Source of the DNA: Dysidea avara
Taxonomy: Eukaryota; Porifera; Demospongiae; Dictyoceratida; Dysideidae
Length of the DNA: 64,000 bases
Reading direction: 5' to 3'
Assembly: GCF_963678975.1 (NCBI RefSeq)
Contig: NC_089281.1
Location: 12,081,818-12,145,817, forward strand
Below the pieces are notes generated by a model. That model ran no database searches. It saw only the letters and a list, made by a program, of their open reading frames with translations, and was not told the DNA's origin. A program made the position numbers and the translations under genes. Of the stretch, positions 22,937 to 33,227 are shown in pieces. Within the stretch, counting starts at the first letter, position 1; each line of letters starts with the position of its first letter.

Positions 22937-25900
22937 GGCCACACCAAGTCATACCTTAGTTTCTGGTCACCCGCCCGCATGGAAATCTGGAACTACAGTT
23001 TATGGGGACTATTATTGTTTTTATAGGCGCTTAACGGCACGTGACTCACCTATCTGGTTTATCACGTATTTAACACGTTTTACAAGTTTACCACGTGTGT
23101 TCATAGAATGAAGGTGTTATTGTTATTGCTATTAGTGATGACAATTGTTAACTGTTGCGTAGTGGACAAGGCTAATCACAAAGTGCTGTTAAAGTGGAAA
23201 ATCATAAAATGTGAGACACAAAACACAGTTGCAGAGTTTTTTGGAGTGATCTGTCAGCAACATTTAGAAGTGGAGGTTGACTCATTGACTGTGGAAGCTG
23301 CCTATATAGGTAGGAGTAAGGAAGCACTGGATTCAACAGATTTAGACATTGATTTAGGTGAGGTTATAAGTACTTTTGGTTCCTTTTTAAAATATGAAGT
23401 TAAATCAAAGGCTACACAAGTAAAAAGCACCAGTAGTAGCGTTTCAGCATTTGCCATTATGATGGCTGCTCAGAGAGAAGAATGTCGTGGTAGATTACCC
23501 GATAAACTAGAGAAAGATACACTTACAAGAAAAGAAAAGTTGTATAATGATGTAATTGATTTGCTGGAAAAATATAACCTTTCATGGAAAGGCAGAGATG
23601 CCACAAATAGCTATGGGGTGCGTCTAGTTAAAGTACTTGTTGAGTGTTTGTGGTACCTTGATGGTCGTTACCAAATCTTCATAAAGCAAGGTTATCCAAT
23701 ACCACAAATCTTTACCAGCTTTACTGGCTACAATGTTCCAGAAGCATCTAAGCATCGAAAACGTAGCCTTGATAATATGGCTGCTACCACACTCCGTGAT
23801 CACTCAACATCACTGCTGTCATGTTTGCAAAGTACCTACTGGAAAGAACCAATGTTTGTAAGTTTCAAAAAAGAAATTGAGTTGTTGACAGAAAGTTTGT
23901 TAGGCTATCAAGACTACCTAGAATCACAAAATAAAAAAATAAGGCTTTCGCACAATTCATGTGTCCCTATTCGAAAAATTTCAGAGTCTATAAGTATTGA
24001 AATCATTAAAAGGAAACAATTTATAGCTCCATGCCACAAAAGCTTGAGCGTGGCTCTATCACAAGCTGAAGCATATCAACATTTGTCTGTAGGAGAATTT
24101 TGTCCTAGTGATGTTCAGTGCCGTTACAGGTACATGCAAAGGTTAAAATCAGGTTTAAATGTTCCCTTTGTCCTTTTGACCTACTCTCCTGGAAACAACA
24201 TGGGAAATTTATATTTTGTGTGGAATTTTGAAAGCAGTGACACCATAGAAACTGTTTTTCAGAAGAGTTTACCTGTTGTTGATACAATTAAATCATTATT
24301 GCCACAATATCATACAAGAGCGATGCGTAAAGCACTCCTGTCAAAGTATGGCTGCATTACAAGTAAAATTCAACCTGCACTCTTAAGGCAGTTTTATAGA
24401 GATTTAACTGGGGATTGTTCATCGGCTTCTAATCTTTCTGAAAAGGAAATTGATCTTCGTGTGGCTCACATCATTGATATGGAGCCAAGTGATCCAAGCA
24501 CAGTTTTTGATCTTCGTTCCTTAAATTCTTCAAGTGATCGCAAAAAATATGACGTTTTTTGGGAATGTTGTTCAAAGTATTTAAATGAATCCATCGGTAC
24601 TGCTGTTGATGACAGACGTCATTCTGATGTGGTGCATCTGGCACAAGCTATATCTATTCGTGACCTCCGTGATGAAGTACAAAAGAAATGTCCTGAAGGT
24701 ACTTCTATACCGTCGTTGGAATGGATCAGACTACAATTTTGGCCAAAGTCAAAAAGGTCAAGTAGTATTCATTATACTGGAGTTCTGAAAATCAAATTTA
24801 TGGTACAAAAACGCCAATGGCGCAAAGAACATTGTGATGCTCATTATGGAGCAGCTGTATTTAGGTATTTACGTGAACTAGCCATCAAATTCTGTGAATA
24901 CACTGGTTTTGTTTGCTTAGATGATAAGCACAAAATTAAAATTGGCGAGCCTGGGTATCCATTAGCTGCAGCTGAACGTGGTCGCCGTGTTGTGGTATCT
25001 GCTACGAAGACATTTGAGGTTGGGGACCATGACTTTTCAAAAGTGTCTGTAATCCCTTCAGTATCATTGTTGGTAGACGTTCCAGCTGATATCTCTGAGT
25101 CTTGGTATTCTGGTCGAGTAAATGTTTGTTTAAAGGAGAGTGCATTTCAACCCTCATCTCCACTTAGACATATGTCTGAGTTGCATAAAATTCTTACTCA
25201 AGCTAATTTTGACAAACCCATATTATGTATCTACACAGATGGTGGCCCAGATCACCGAACCACATATGTTTCAGTTAAGCTTTCTCTAATTGCCCTTTAT
25301 CTTAAGTTGGATTTAGATTATTTAATTGCTGCCAGGACACCGCCTTACCATAGTTGGCGAAACCCAGTAGAAAGAGCCATGTCACTTCTAAATTTGGGAT
25401 TGCAATGTGTTGGCATGATGAGAAGAGAAGGCAGTGAATCATTTGAAAGAGAAATGGCACAATGTGGCAATATGAAAGCTATAAGAAAGGCAGGAGACAA
25501 AAGAGAGGGATTCAAGGGTGATCTAGAGGACTCTGTAGAGCCAGTTAAGGGTTTACTATCTCAAATATTTCAGAGACTAAAGTTGAAGGAAAAAGATGTA
25601 AATTGTATTTCTCCTGCTACGGACACTGAAATCACAGAAATGTGGGAAGAATTGAAATCTATTGATCCTGGATGTGGTGATCCACAGTCACTGAAGACAA
25701 AGTCAGCAGTAACAGAAAACCCAATACTAAGCCAATTTTTCTCCCACTGCTGTCGAGAGCGACATTACTATTTTGAAATTAAGAAATGTGGCAAGGACGA
25801 ATGCCATATTTGTAGGCCTGTCAGATTAGCCTCATCTGTGTTTCAAAATATCCACCACTTTCCTGACCCAGTTCCAGCAGATAATGATCATTATAAATCT

Positions 25901-26759
25901 TTTAGTGACATTTATGGACATAACACTACAGAAGAACATCGACCATCTTTAAAGAAACGGTCGTCCAAAGAGAAGACTCTGCCATTTCATGGAAAGCTTC
26001 AGCATGTTAAAAATGCAAATCTAATGCTTGAATGTGAAGAGTGTGGTATGTGGCGGCTAATTTATGCCAAAACAAAGCTTACCAAAGCACAGAGTGATAA
26101 TTTGCAAGCAGCCCTTGAAGGAATGTCATTTTCCTGTGGAGCTCCGCTTCAAGAACTAGAGTTACCATCTGACTTGATTGACACTGTGTTTGTACGTAAT
26201 CTGAACTGTCATGAACCTATTGAAGCCCTGTACTATAGTGCTAAATACGAGCCCATATGTGTATACTGTGCAAAGCCACAGGGTTTCACTGATGATAAGC
26301 AGTACCCCCAATGCAGTGACTGTAAGGATAAGCCTGTTGTTACTAAAAGGTAACTTCAGATTTATAATTTTGTCTACATGAATGCATAGTATACACCTTT
26401 GAGATGTTGTAGTTTTTAGAGTTTTCTTTTTGTGTTTGCTATGTACGTTTTTACCAGTCATCAACTTTTGTGTTTTCAGTACATCTTGGCAGTATTTTGT
26501 AAGTGTATACGTATGCTTATGTTGTGTGTGTCTGTCTGTTATTCACTGAAGTTTTAACATGAAAAATTAACTGGAAGTAGCTATGCAATTAAATTTAGTT
26601 ATTAGTGAAAGTCATGTTCATCCTTTGCATTGTGTGAGGGTATAGTATAGTACAGTATATGAGGGTGTAGTATAGTCCTCAAGTCCTGATCATCCGCCCG
26701 CCCGCATCAATTTCTTAGGTTGGGTGTGACCAGAAACTAAAGTATGACTTGGAGTGGCC
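22937..26759 (+). mobile_element. 3823-bp DNA transposon with TIRs and TAA duplication
   Basis: The left end GGCCACACCAAGTCATAC and the right end, read on the other strand, GGCCACTCCAAGTCATAC, continue identically through TTAGTTTCTGGTCAC (about 33 bases, two mismatches). It is flanked by TAA (22934-22936 and 26760-26762). Copy A of the host repeat has the undisturbed site GGTTAACTATTGAA at 15501-15514, so boundaries and duplication are firm. A TAA duplication fits the TWA preference of PIF/Harbinger, but the encoded protein is not one I recognise from that group. Confidence 0.9.
23108..26353 (+). CDS. DDE-type transposase-like protein, single exon
   Basis: An intact 1081-residue frame that nearly fills the transposon. 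A likely RNase H-like catalytic core contains FVCLDDKHKIKIGEPGYP (first Asp), CIYTDGGPDHRTTYV (second Asp) and YHSWRNPVERAMS (Glu). I infer a DDE triad from these motifs. The C-terminus is cysteine-rich: a CHIC element, LECEECGMWRLIYA (a C-x2-C-x2-W pattern reminiscent of CW zinc fingers), and CVYCAKPQG followed by CSDCKDK. The first 17 residues are strongly hydrophobic (MKVLLLLLLVMTIVNCC), odd for a nuclear enzyme, so the true start may be a later Met. No stops or frameshifts interrupt it, suggesting recent activity. I could not assign a superfamily. Confidence 0.85.
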   Translation: MKVLLLLLLVMTIVNCCVVDKANHKVLLKWKIIKCETQNTVAEFFGVICQQHLEVEVDSLTVEAAYIGRSKEALDSTDLDIDLGEVISTFGSFLKYEVKSKATQVKSTSSSVSAFAIMMAAQREECRGRLPDKLEKDTLTRKEKLYNDVIDLLEKYNLSWKGRDATNSYGVRLVKVLVECLWYLDGRYQIFIKQGYPIPQIFTSFTGYNVPEASKHRKRSLDNMAATTLRDHSTSLLSCLQSTYWKEPMFVSFKKEIELLTESLLGYQDYLESQNKKIRLSHNSCVPIRKISESISIEIIKRKQFIAPCHKSLSVALSQAEAYQHLSVGEFCPSDVQCRYRYMQRLKSGLNVPFVLLTYSPGNNMGNLYFVWNFESSDTIETVFQKSLPVVDTIKSLLPQYHTRAMRKALLSKYGCITSKIQPALLRQFYRDLTGDCSSASNLSEKEIDLRVAHIIDMEPSDPSTVFDLRSLNSSSDRKKYDVFWECCSKYLNESIGTAVDDRRHSDVVHLAQAISIRDLRDEVQKKCPEGTSIPSLEWIRLQFWPKSKRSSSIHYTGVLKIKFMVQKRQWRKEHCDAHYGAAVFRYLRELAIKFCEYTGFVCLDDKHKIKIGEPGYPLAAAERGRRVVVSATKTFEVGDHDFSKVSVIPSVSLLVDVPADISESWYSGRVNVCLKESAFQPSSPLRHMSELHKILTQANFDKPILCIYTDGGPDHRTTYVSVKLSLIALYLKLDLDYLIAARTPPYHSWRNPVERAMSLLNLGLQCVGMMRREGSESFEREMAQCGNMKAIRKAGDKREGFKGDLEDSVEPVKGLLSQIFQRLKLKEKDVNCISPATDTEITEMWEELKSIDPGCGDPQSLKTKSAVTENPILSQFFSHCCRERHYYFEIKKCGKDECHICRPVRLASSVFQNIHHFPDPVPADNDHYKSFSDIYGHNTTEEHRPSLKKRSSKEKTLPFHGKLQHVKNANLMLECEECGMWRLIYAKTKLTKAQSDNLQAALEGMSFSCGAPLQELELPSDLIDTVFVRNLNCHEPIEALYYSAKYEPICVYCAKPQGFTDDKQYPQCSDCKDKPVVTKR

Positions 26760-27116
26760 TAACTATTGAACCTCAAACCTTTTGTGGTTTGAAAGAAATC
26801 GAGCTAAAAACCAGGAAGATACAGCGAAAAAATCAACAGTGTGTAACAATTACGCAATCGAGATTAGCTAATTTTTAATATTTTTATTTTATTATTATTA
26901 TTATTATTATGCTTGCCACGCCTACCAGGTAAACCGCTTGGGGTAATGCTTTCAAAATCGCTGTACAGATGGAGTTATCATCTTAGAAAGGCTCTTCAAT
27001 GGTGTAGAAGAATCAGACTTAAAGCCACGGAGTTATAACACGAAATCCAACTTGGTGTAGCAAGTGCGAGATCGAGATACTCTAATAGAGCAGTCATCCT
27101 AATAGAGCAGTCACCC

Positions 27117-30100
27117 TGAACAGAATTCAAGAGATCAGTTAGAAATAAGTAACCTGTATAGAGATCAGCTACAAACAAATCACCCTGTAGAGAGTTCAGC
27201 TACAAACAATTCACCCTGTTAAAACATCAGTTAGAAGAAGATTTCTTGTAGAGAGTTCAGATACAAACAAATCACCCTGTTGAAAGATCAGCTAGAAGAT
27301 GTCACCTTGTAGATACTTCAGTTACAAAGAAACCACCATGTAGAGAATTCAGCTACAAACTAGTGACCCTGTAGATACATCAGCTAGAAGAAGTTACCTT
27401 GTAGAGAGTTCAGCTACAAAGAAACCATTCTGTAAAGAGCTCAGCTGCAAACAAATCACCTATACAGAATTCAGCTACAAACAAATCACCCTGTAGAGAG
27501 ATCAGCTAGAAGAAGTTACCTTGTAGATAGTTCAGCTACAAACAAATCATCCTGTAGAGAGATCAGCTAGAAGAAGTTACCTTGTAGATAGTTCAGCTAC
27601 AAACAATTCACCCTGTACAGAGCTCAGTTAAAAGAGGTTTCCTTGTAAAAAGTTCAGCTACAAACAAATCACCCTGTAGAGAGATAAGTAAGAAGAAGTT
27701 ACCTTGTAGATCGTTCTGCTACAAACAATTCACCCTGTTAAGAGATCAGCTAGAAGAAGTTACCTTGTAGAGAGTTCAGCTACAAAGAAACCATCATGTA
27801 GAGAATTCAGCCGCAAACAAATCATGTATAGAGAGTTCAGCTACAAACAAATCTCCCTGTAGAGAAATCAGCTAGAAGAAGTTTCCTTGTAGAGAGTTCT
27901 GCTACAAACAAATCACCCTGTAGAAAGATCAGCTAGAAGAAATCCCCTCGTAGAGAGTTCAGCTTCAAAGAAACAATCATGTGAGAGTTCAGGTACAAAC
28001 AAATTGTCCTGTAGAGAGATCAGCTAGAAGAAGTTACCTTGTAGAGAGTTCAGCTACAAAGAAACCATCATGTAGATAGTTCAGGTACAAACAAATCACC
28101 CTGTAGAAAGATCAGCTATAGAAGAAATCACCTTGTAGAGAGTTCAGCTACAAAGAATCTATCGTGTAGAGAGTTTAACTACAAACAAATCACCCTGTAG
28201 AAAGATCAGCTATAGAAGAAATCACCTTGTAGAGAGTTCAGCTACAAAGAAACCATCATGTAGAGAGTTCAGCTACAAACAAATCGGCCTGTAGAGAGAT
28301 CAGCTAGAAGAAATTACCTTGTAGAGAGTTCAGCTACAAAGAAACAATCATGTAGAGAGTTCAGCTGCAAACAAATCACCTGTAGAGAGTTCAGCTAGAA
28401 ACAAGTCACCCTGTAGAGAGATCAGCTAGAAACAAGTCACCTTGTAGAGAGTTCAGCTAGAAGAAGTAACATTGTAGAGCTACAAAGAAGCTACCATGTA
28501 GAGTTCAGCTGCAAACAAATCACCCTGTAGAGAACTCAGCTACAAACAAATCGCCCTGTAGAAAGATTAGCTAGAAGAAGTTACCTTATAGGGAGTTCAG
28601 CTATGAACAGATCACCCTGTAGAGAGTTCAGCTACAAACAAATCACCCTGTAGAGAGTTAAGTTACAAAGAAACCACCATGTAGAGAGTTCAGCTGCAAA
28701 AAAAATCAATCACTCTGTAGAGAGTTCAGCTAGAAGAAGTCACCTTGTAGAGAGTTAAGCTGCAAATAAATCACCCTGTAGAGAATTCAGCTACAAACAA
28801 ATCACCCTGTAGAAAGATCAGCTAGAAGAAGTTACCTTGTAGAGAGTTCAGCTACAAAGAAACCACCATGTAGAGAGTTCAGCTGCAAACAAATCACCTG
28901 TAGAGAGTTCAGCTAGAAACAAGTCACCCTGTAGAGAGATCAGCTAAAAACAAGTCACCCTGTAGAGAGTTCAGCTAGAAGAAGTCACATTGTGGAGAGT
29001 TCAGCTACAAAGAAACTACCACGTAGAGAATCCAGCTGCAAACAAATCATCCTGTAGAGAGTTCAGCTAGAAGAAGTCACATTGTAGAGAGTTCAGCTAC
29101 AAAGAAACTACCACGTAGAGAATCCAGCTGCAAACAAATCATCCTGTAGAGAGTTCAGCTAGAAGAAGTCACCTTTTAGAGAGTTCAGCTACAAAGCAAC
29201 CACCATGTAAAGAGTTCAGCTGCAAAAAACTCAATTACCTTGTAGAAAGATCGGCTAGAAGAAGTTACCTTGTAGAGAGTTCAGCTACAAAGAAACCACC
29301 ATGTAGAGAGTTCAGCTGCAAACAAATCACCTGTAGAGAGTTCAGCTAGAAACAAGTCACCCTGTAGAGAGTTCAGCTAGAAGAAGTCACATTGTAGAGA
29401 GTTCAGCTACAATGAAACTCCCATGTAGAGAGTTCAGCTGCAAACAAATCACCCTGTAGAGAACTCAGCTACAAACAAATATGCAGTGAAAAAGATCAGC
29501 TAGAAGAAGTTACCTTGTAGAGAGTTCAGCTACAATGAAACCACCATGTAGAGAGTTCAGCTACAAACAAATCACCTGTAGAGAGTTCAGCTAGAAACAA
29601 GTCACCCTGTAGAGAGATCAGCTAGAAACAAGTCACCTTGTAGAGAGTTCAGCTAGAAGAAGTCACATTGTAGAGAGTTCAGCTACAAAGAAACCACCAT
29701 TTAGAGAGTTCAGCTGCAAACAAATCACCCAGTAGAAAGTTCAGCTATGAACAGATCACCCTGTTGAGAGTTCAGTTAGAAACAAGGAATCCTGTAGAGA
29801 GATCACCTAGAAGTATCGCCTTGTAGAGTTCAGCTACAAACAAATCACCTGTAGAGAGTTCAGCTACAAACAAATCACCCTGTAGAGAGATCAGCTAGAA
29901 GAAGTTACCTTGTAGGGATTTCAGCTACAAACAAATCACCCTGTAGAGAGTTCAGCTACAAAGAAACTATTCTGTAAAGAGCTCAGCTGCAAACAAATCA
30001 CTTGTACAGAATTCAGCTACAAACAAATCGCCCTGTAGAGAGATCAGCTAGAAGAAATTACCTTGTAGATAGTTCAGCTACAAACAAATCACCCTGTAGA

Positions 30101-30655
30101 AAGATCAGTTAGAAGAAGTTACCTTGGAGAAAGTTCAGCTACAAAGAAACCATTTTGTAAAGAGCTCAGCTGCAAACAAATCACCTGTACAGAATTCAAC
30201 TACGAACAAATCACCCTGTAGAGATCAGCTATAAGAAGTTACCTTGTAGATAGTTCAGCTACAAACAAACCTCCCTGTAGAGAGATCAGCTAGAAGAAAT
30301 TACCTTGTAGAGAGTTCAGCTACAAAGAAACCACCATGTAGAGAGTTCAGCTGCAAAGAAATCACCCTGTAGAAAATTCTGCCAGAAACAAATTGCCCTG
30401 TAGAAAGATCAGTTAGAAGAAGTTACCTTTTAGAGAGTTCAGCTACAAAGAAACCATTCTGTAAAGAGCTCAGCTGCAAACAAATCACCTATACAAAATT
30501 CAGCTACAAACACATCACCCTGTAGAGAGATCAGCTAGAAGAAGTTACCTTGTAGATCGTTCAGCTACAAACAATTCACCCTGTAGAGAGAGCAATTAGA
30601 AGAAGTCACCTTGTAGAGTGTTCAGTTACAAAGAAACCACCATGGAGATTTCTGT
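27117..30655. repeat. Long 31-bp satellite array in copy B
   Basis: About 3.5 kb and on the order of 110 units of the TGTAGAGAGTTCAGCTACAA family. Unit types recur in a higher-order pattern: a GAAACCACCAT-tailed unit, a CAAATCACC unit, a GAAACAAGTCACC unit, then a GATCAGCTAGAAGAAGT unit. Multi-unit blocks are repeated, for example the near-identical pair around 28990 and 29090. All frames contain stops. Confidence 0.92.
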
Positions 30656-30666
30656 AATCAATATAT

Positions 30667-30890
30667 GTGACCGGATTTGCGAAAAGGGGTCTTCCACACA
30701 CATCCAATTCCGTAAATGTTGGAGACCATAACTCAGTGTTCAAGTAACATATTAACCTGAACATTTCACCATGTATTCAGCTATAGTGGTGCTCACCACT
30801 GCCCAAATATCAAGGCAATAGCTCTTTCCAATCTGAAGTTATCAATTGTCAAAGTTGGCAAATTGGACCCCTTTTCGCAAATCCGGTCAC
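30667..30890. mobile_element. 224-bp MITE with perfect TIRs
   Basis: The ends GTGACCGGATTTGCGAAAAG and CTTTTCGCAAATCCGGTCAC are exact inverted repeats that extend a few more bases. The flanks repeat ATAT. Copy A (16681-16700) has the same flanking DNA without it. No coding sequence. Confidence 0.88.
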
Positions 30891-31058
30891 ATATGTATTA
30901 TACAGTATATATAATTTGTACATTTACTGATAAAATATTTAAAGTACATCTACTTCATCTTTTCTTCTTCCTGTAGTAAAGAAAAAAACATAGGTTAAAA
31001 AAGTCCCAAAGCTGGCCATAGGCCGGCTTTGGGGTATACAAATACAAAAAGAAATGAA

Positions 31059-31380
31059 ATCTAATCCAAAACAGCCAAGCTGTAAAAAAAGTGTGCGGCC
31101 CTCAGAAAGGCTATGGTGAAAAAAGATGTGAAATCCAAGGTGGCGGCCAAGAAATGGCTGTGATGGTAGGTTAGTGGTAAAAATTTTAATAACGACAATT
31201 CAGGTGAATTTTTGTGAAGCGGCACAAAAATTCACCTGAATTGTCATTATTAAAATTTTTACCACTAACCTACCATCACAGCCATTTCTTGGCCGCCACC
31301 TTGGATTTCACATCTTTTTTCACCATAGCCTTTCTGAGGGCCGCACACTTTTTTTACAGCTTGGCTGTTTTGGATTAGAT
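31059..31380. repeat. Foldback element, copy B terminus
   Basis: Second copy of the long inverted repeat at 16851-17180, with the same ATCTAATCC...GGATTAGAT ends and nearly identical arms. The centre reads TTTTTGTGAAGCGGCACAAA and is slightly shorter than in copy A. Confidence 0.88.
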
Positions 31381-31950
31381 AATATTGTACAGTACATATT
31401 TATGTAGTAGTATAGTAGTAACAATGCATCTTAATGGTCATTCAAGTCTGCAAAATCTAGAGCAAAATTAATTGGTGGCGGTTAACTGTTTTGCCATTTG
31501 GTAGTTGATGGATAGCTGCAGCAACAAGTCTGGCATGGCCACACTGCTGTGCGTGTGCGTGTGTGTGCGTGTGTGTGTGCAGGAAGGGAGGGTGAGAAGG
31601 AGGAGTGGCCTAACTATATGAGACTAGCATATTCTACATTCCAACCAGTTACCCAAATATTTGGTTGAAAAGGGTAAAATACTGAGTCCAGTGGTCTAGT
31701 CCAGTCTAGTGATTGTATACAACCAGTTGCAATAGCAGTTTACAGTCATTTCTGGAGCAGAACAAATCACCACCAAACCCAAATCGATAGATTCACCACC
31801 TTGGTCTCCAGACTGGGAAACAAAAAAATCAAGGCCATAAAATTTCAAACATAAACTTCTAGGTTTTTACCCCAATATTGCAGCACATGTTGCTGTCAGA
31901 CCTTCAGTGCTGGTCACTGTAAAGCACTAATAACAATAACAATATTAATG
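31381..31950. other. Intergenic sequence with a GT microsatellite
   Basis: Contains a GTGCGTGTGT-type microsatellite (about 31552-31581) and the inverted copy (31682-31735) of the short dispersed repeat seen at 18003. No gene is seen. Confidence 0.5.
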
Positions 31951-32602
31951 GTATAGCAGCGTAGCCCCCAAATTTGACACATAAATAGTACTCCTCAATA
32001 CATGTATTTTTAGATATAGTGCTATCGCTGAGCTGACCTTTGGTGACCTTTATGGCCATTTTTGTACAGAAAATTGATCATTTTTGTCTTTATTTCCCTG
32101 AGGCAGTAAATAACTTGTTAAAACATGGTACCAAACAAAAGATCTTGCTGATAGAAACAACTTGGTTTTTATTTGAAGTCAATAGGTGATTTCACTACAA
32201 AGTTATGATCGTGTTTATTAACTGCAAAATTTGATATATTTACCTGCCCTTGAGGTGTGAATTACCTATGGGCATATAATTATGCATAAATTTATCAAAT
32301 TTTGCAGCCAATAAAAATACTCATAACTTAATGAAATCACCTATTGACTTCAAATAAAAACCGAGTTGTTTCTGTCAGCAAGATCTTTGTTTGGTACCAT
32401 GTTTTAACAAGTTAATTACTGCCTCAGGGAAATAAAGATAAAAAATTATCAATTTTCTGTACAAAATGGCTGTAAAGGTCACCAAAGGTCAAATAAGCAA
32501 TGGCACTATATCTAAAAATACATATATTGAGGAGTATTATTTATATGGAAAGTTTCATGGTTTTATGAAAAAGTGCACGATTTTTTGGTTGTGCCGCTAT
32601 AC
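31951..32602. mobile_element. Large foldback MITE upstream of gene 2
   Basis: Inverted arms of roughly 210 bases, best seen as CTCCTCAATACATGTATTTT (31991) against the mirrored AAAATACATATATTGAGGAG (about 32515). The match continues through GGTACCA and GACTTCAAATAAAAACC. The outer ends GTATAGCAGC and GCCGCTATAC are also inverted. It sits about 0.5 kb upstream of the first recognised gene 2 exon. The target duplication is unclear. Confidence 0.8.
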
Positions 32603-32789
32603 TATAGTTCACTTCATACTCGCTAGACCCAAATCAATGTGTTGTGAGTGGTCACTAGAATAAACATGGTATGTGGAATTTTAAGAACCTTAGTGCAACA
32701 TGCATCTCAAACATCATATACAATGATAATGATGTGAATCAGTTTGGATGCCCACTGCATTTAGTAACAACCAATAAGTGTAGTGTAAC

Positions 32790-33020
32790 ATTCAGTTACC
32801 TCCATTATCTGAACACCTGTGTGCCAGTTCAATTGCAAAAGTGTTTAGATAAGTTAATTGTTCAGTTCATTCATTTATATACAGAGTACTCTAATAGAAC
32901 ATACACTATTCTAATAGAACATACATCTGTTGACAAAATACTCTAATAGAACAGTCACCACTACTGTTTGGATAATTGAGTGTTCAGATAGTCGATGTCC
33001 TACTGTTCTACTTACAGTAT
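32790..33020. repeat. Dispersed repeat with three CTCTAATAGAACA motifs
   Basis: CCATTATCTGAACACC, then ATACTCTAATAGAACAGTCA and GATAATTGAGTGTTCAGATA recur in related order at 59178-59235 and 60480-60610. This is a dispersed family with no coding capacity. It lies immediately upstream of gene 2. Confidence 0.65.
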
Positions 33021-33087
33021 TCATATAAAATACACTCAAGCACAATTTTGTGTGGATACAACTAATGTTAAATAGTCTTGGATACAG

Positions 33088-33227
33088 GGTTTGCAAATCT
33101 TGCTTATATAGGTAATCGTAAACACACTGGCTCCAAGAAAAGAAACATTGGAATAGAAGCACCTCCACTTACAAAACTTGTGAAGAACATTCTACATAGA
33201 TACCCAGAAGGTGGCCAAATACTGAAG
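33088..33227 (+). CDS. Gene 2, first recognised exon (sacsin repeat lead-in)
   Basis: The frame encodes APPLTKLVKNILHRYPEGGQ then ILK, which is the conserved sacsin sequence just before the first ATPase N-box. The donor GTGAAT at 33228 is in phase 0 and joins exactly to the GAA of the exon at 36348, giving GGQILK-ELIQNADDAG. The 5' end is not certain: TACAG at 33083-33087 could be an acceptor (phase 1). No in-frame ATG precedes the conserved part, so an earlier exon with the start codon is missing from this call. No ubiquitin-like domain is seen, unlike human sacsin. Confidence 0.72.

Larger units (their letters stand above)
22410..31380. repeat. Composite repeat, copy B (expanded and interrupted)
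   Basis: About 9 kb with the same order of blocks as copy A: head (22410-22936), the head continued (26763-27116), satellite array (27117-30655), spacer and foldback (31059-31380). The extra length comes from a 3.8-kb DNA transposon at 22937-26759, a 224-bp MITE at 30667-30890 and a much longer array. Short CTT-rich (22655-22700) and ATT-rich (26872-26911) microsatellites lie in the head. Confidence 0.8.

Noticed and set aside
22549..22959. 136-codon open frame with a run of Phe
   Set aside because: The Phe run is a translated CTT/T microsatellite in the non-coding head of the composite repeat; copy A has no equivalent frame.
27117..30655. CRISPR-like regular repeat array
   Set aside because: Units are contiguous 30-31-base satellite copies with gradual divergence and no unique spacers, in a eukaryotic repeat context.
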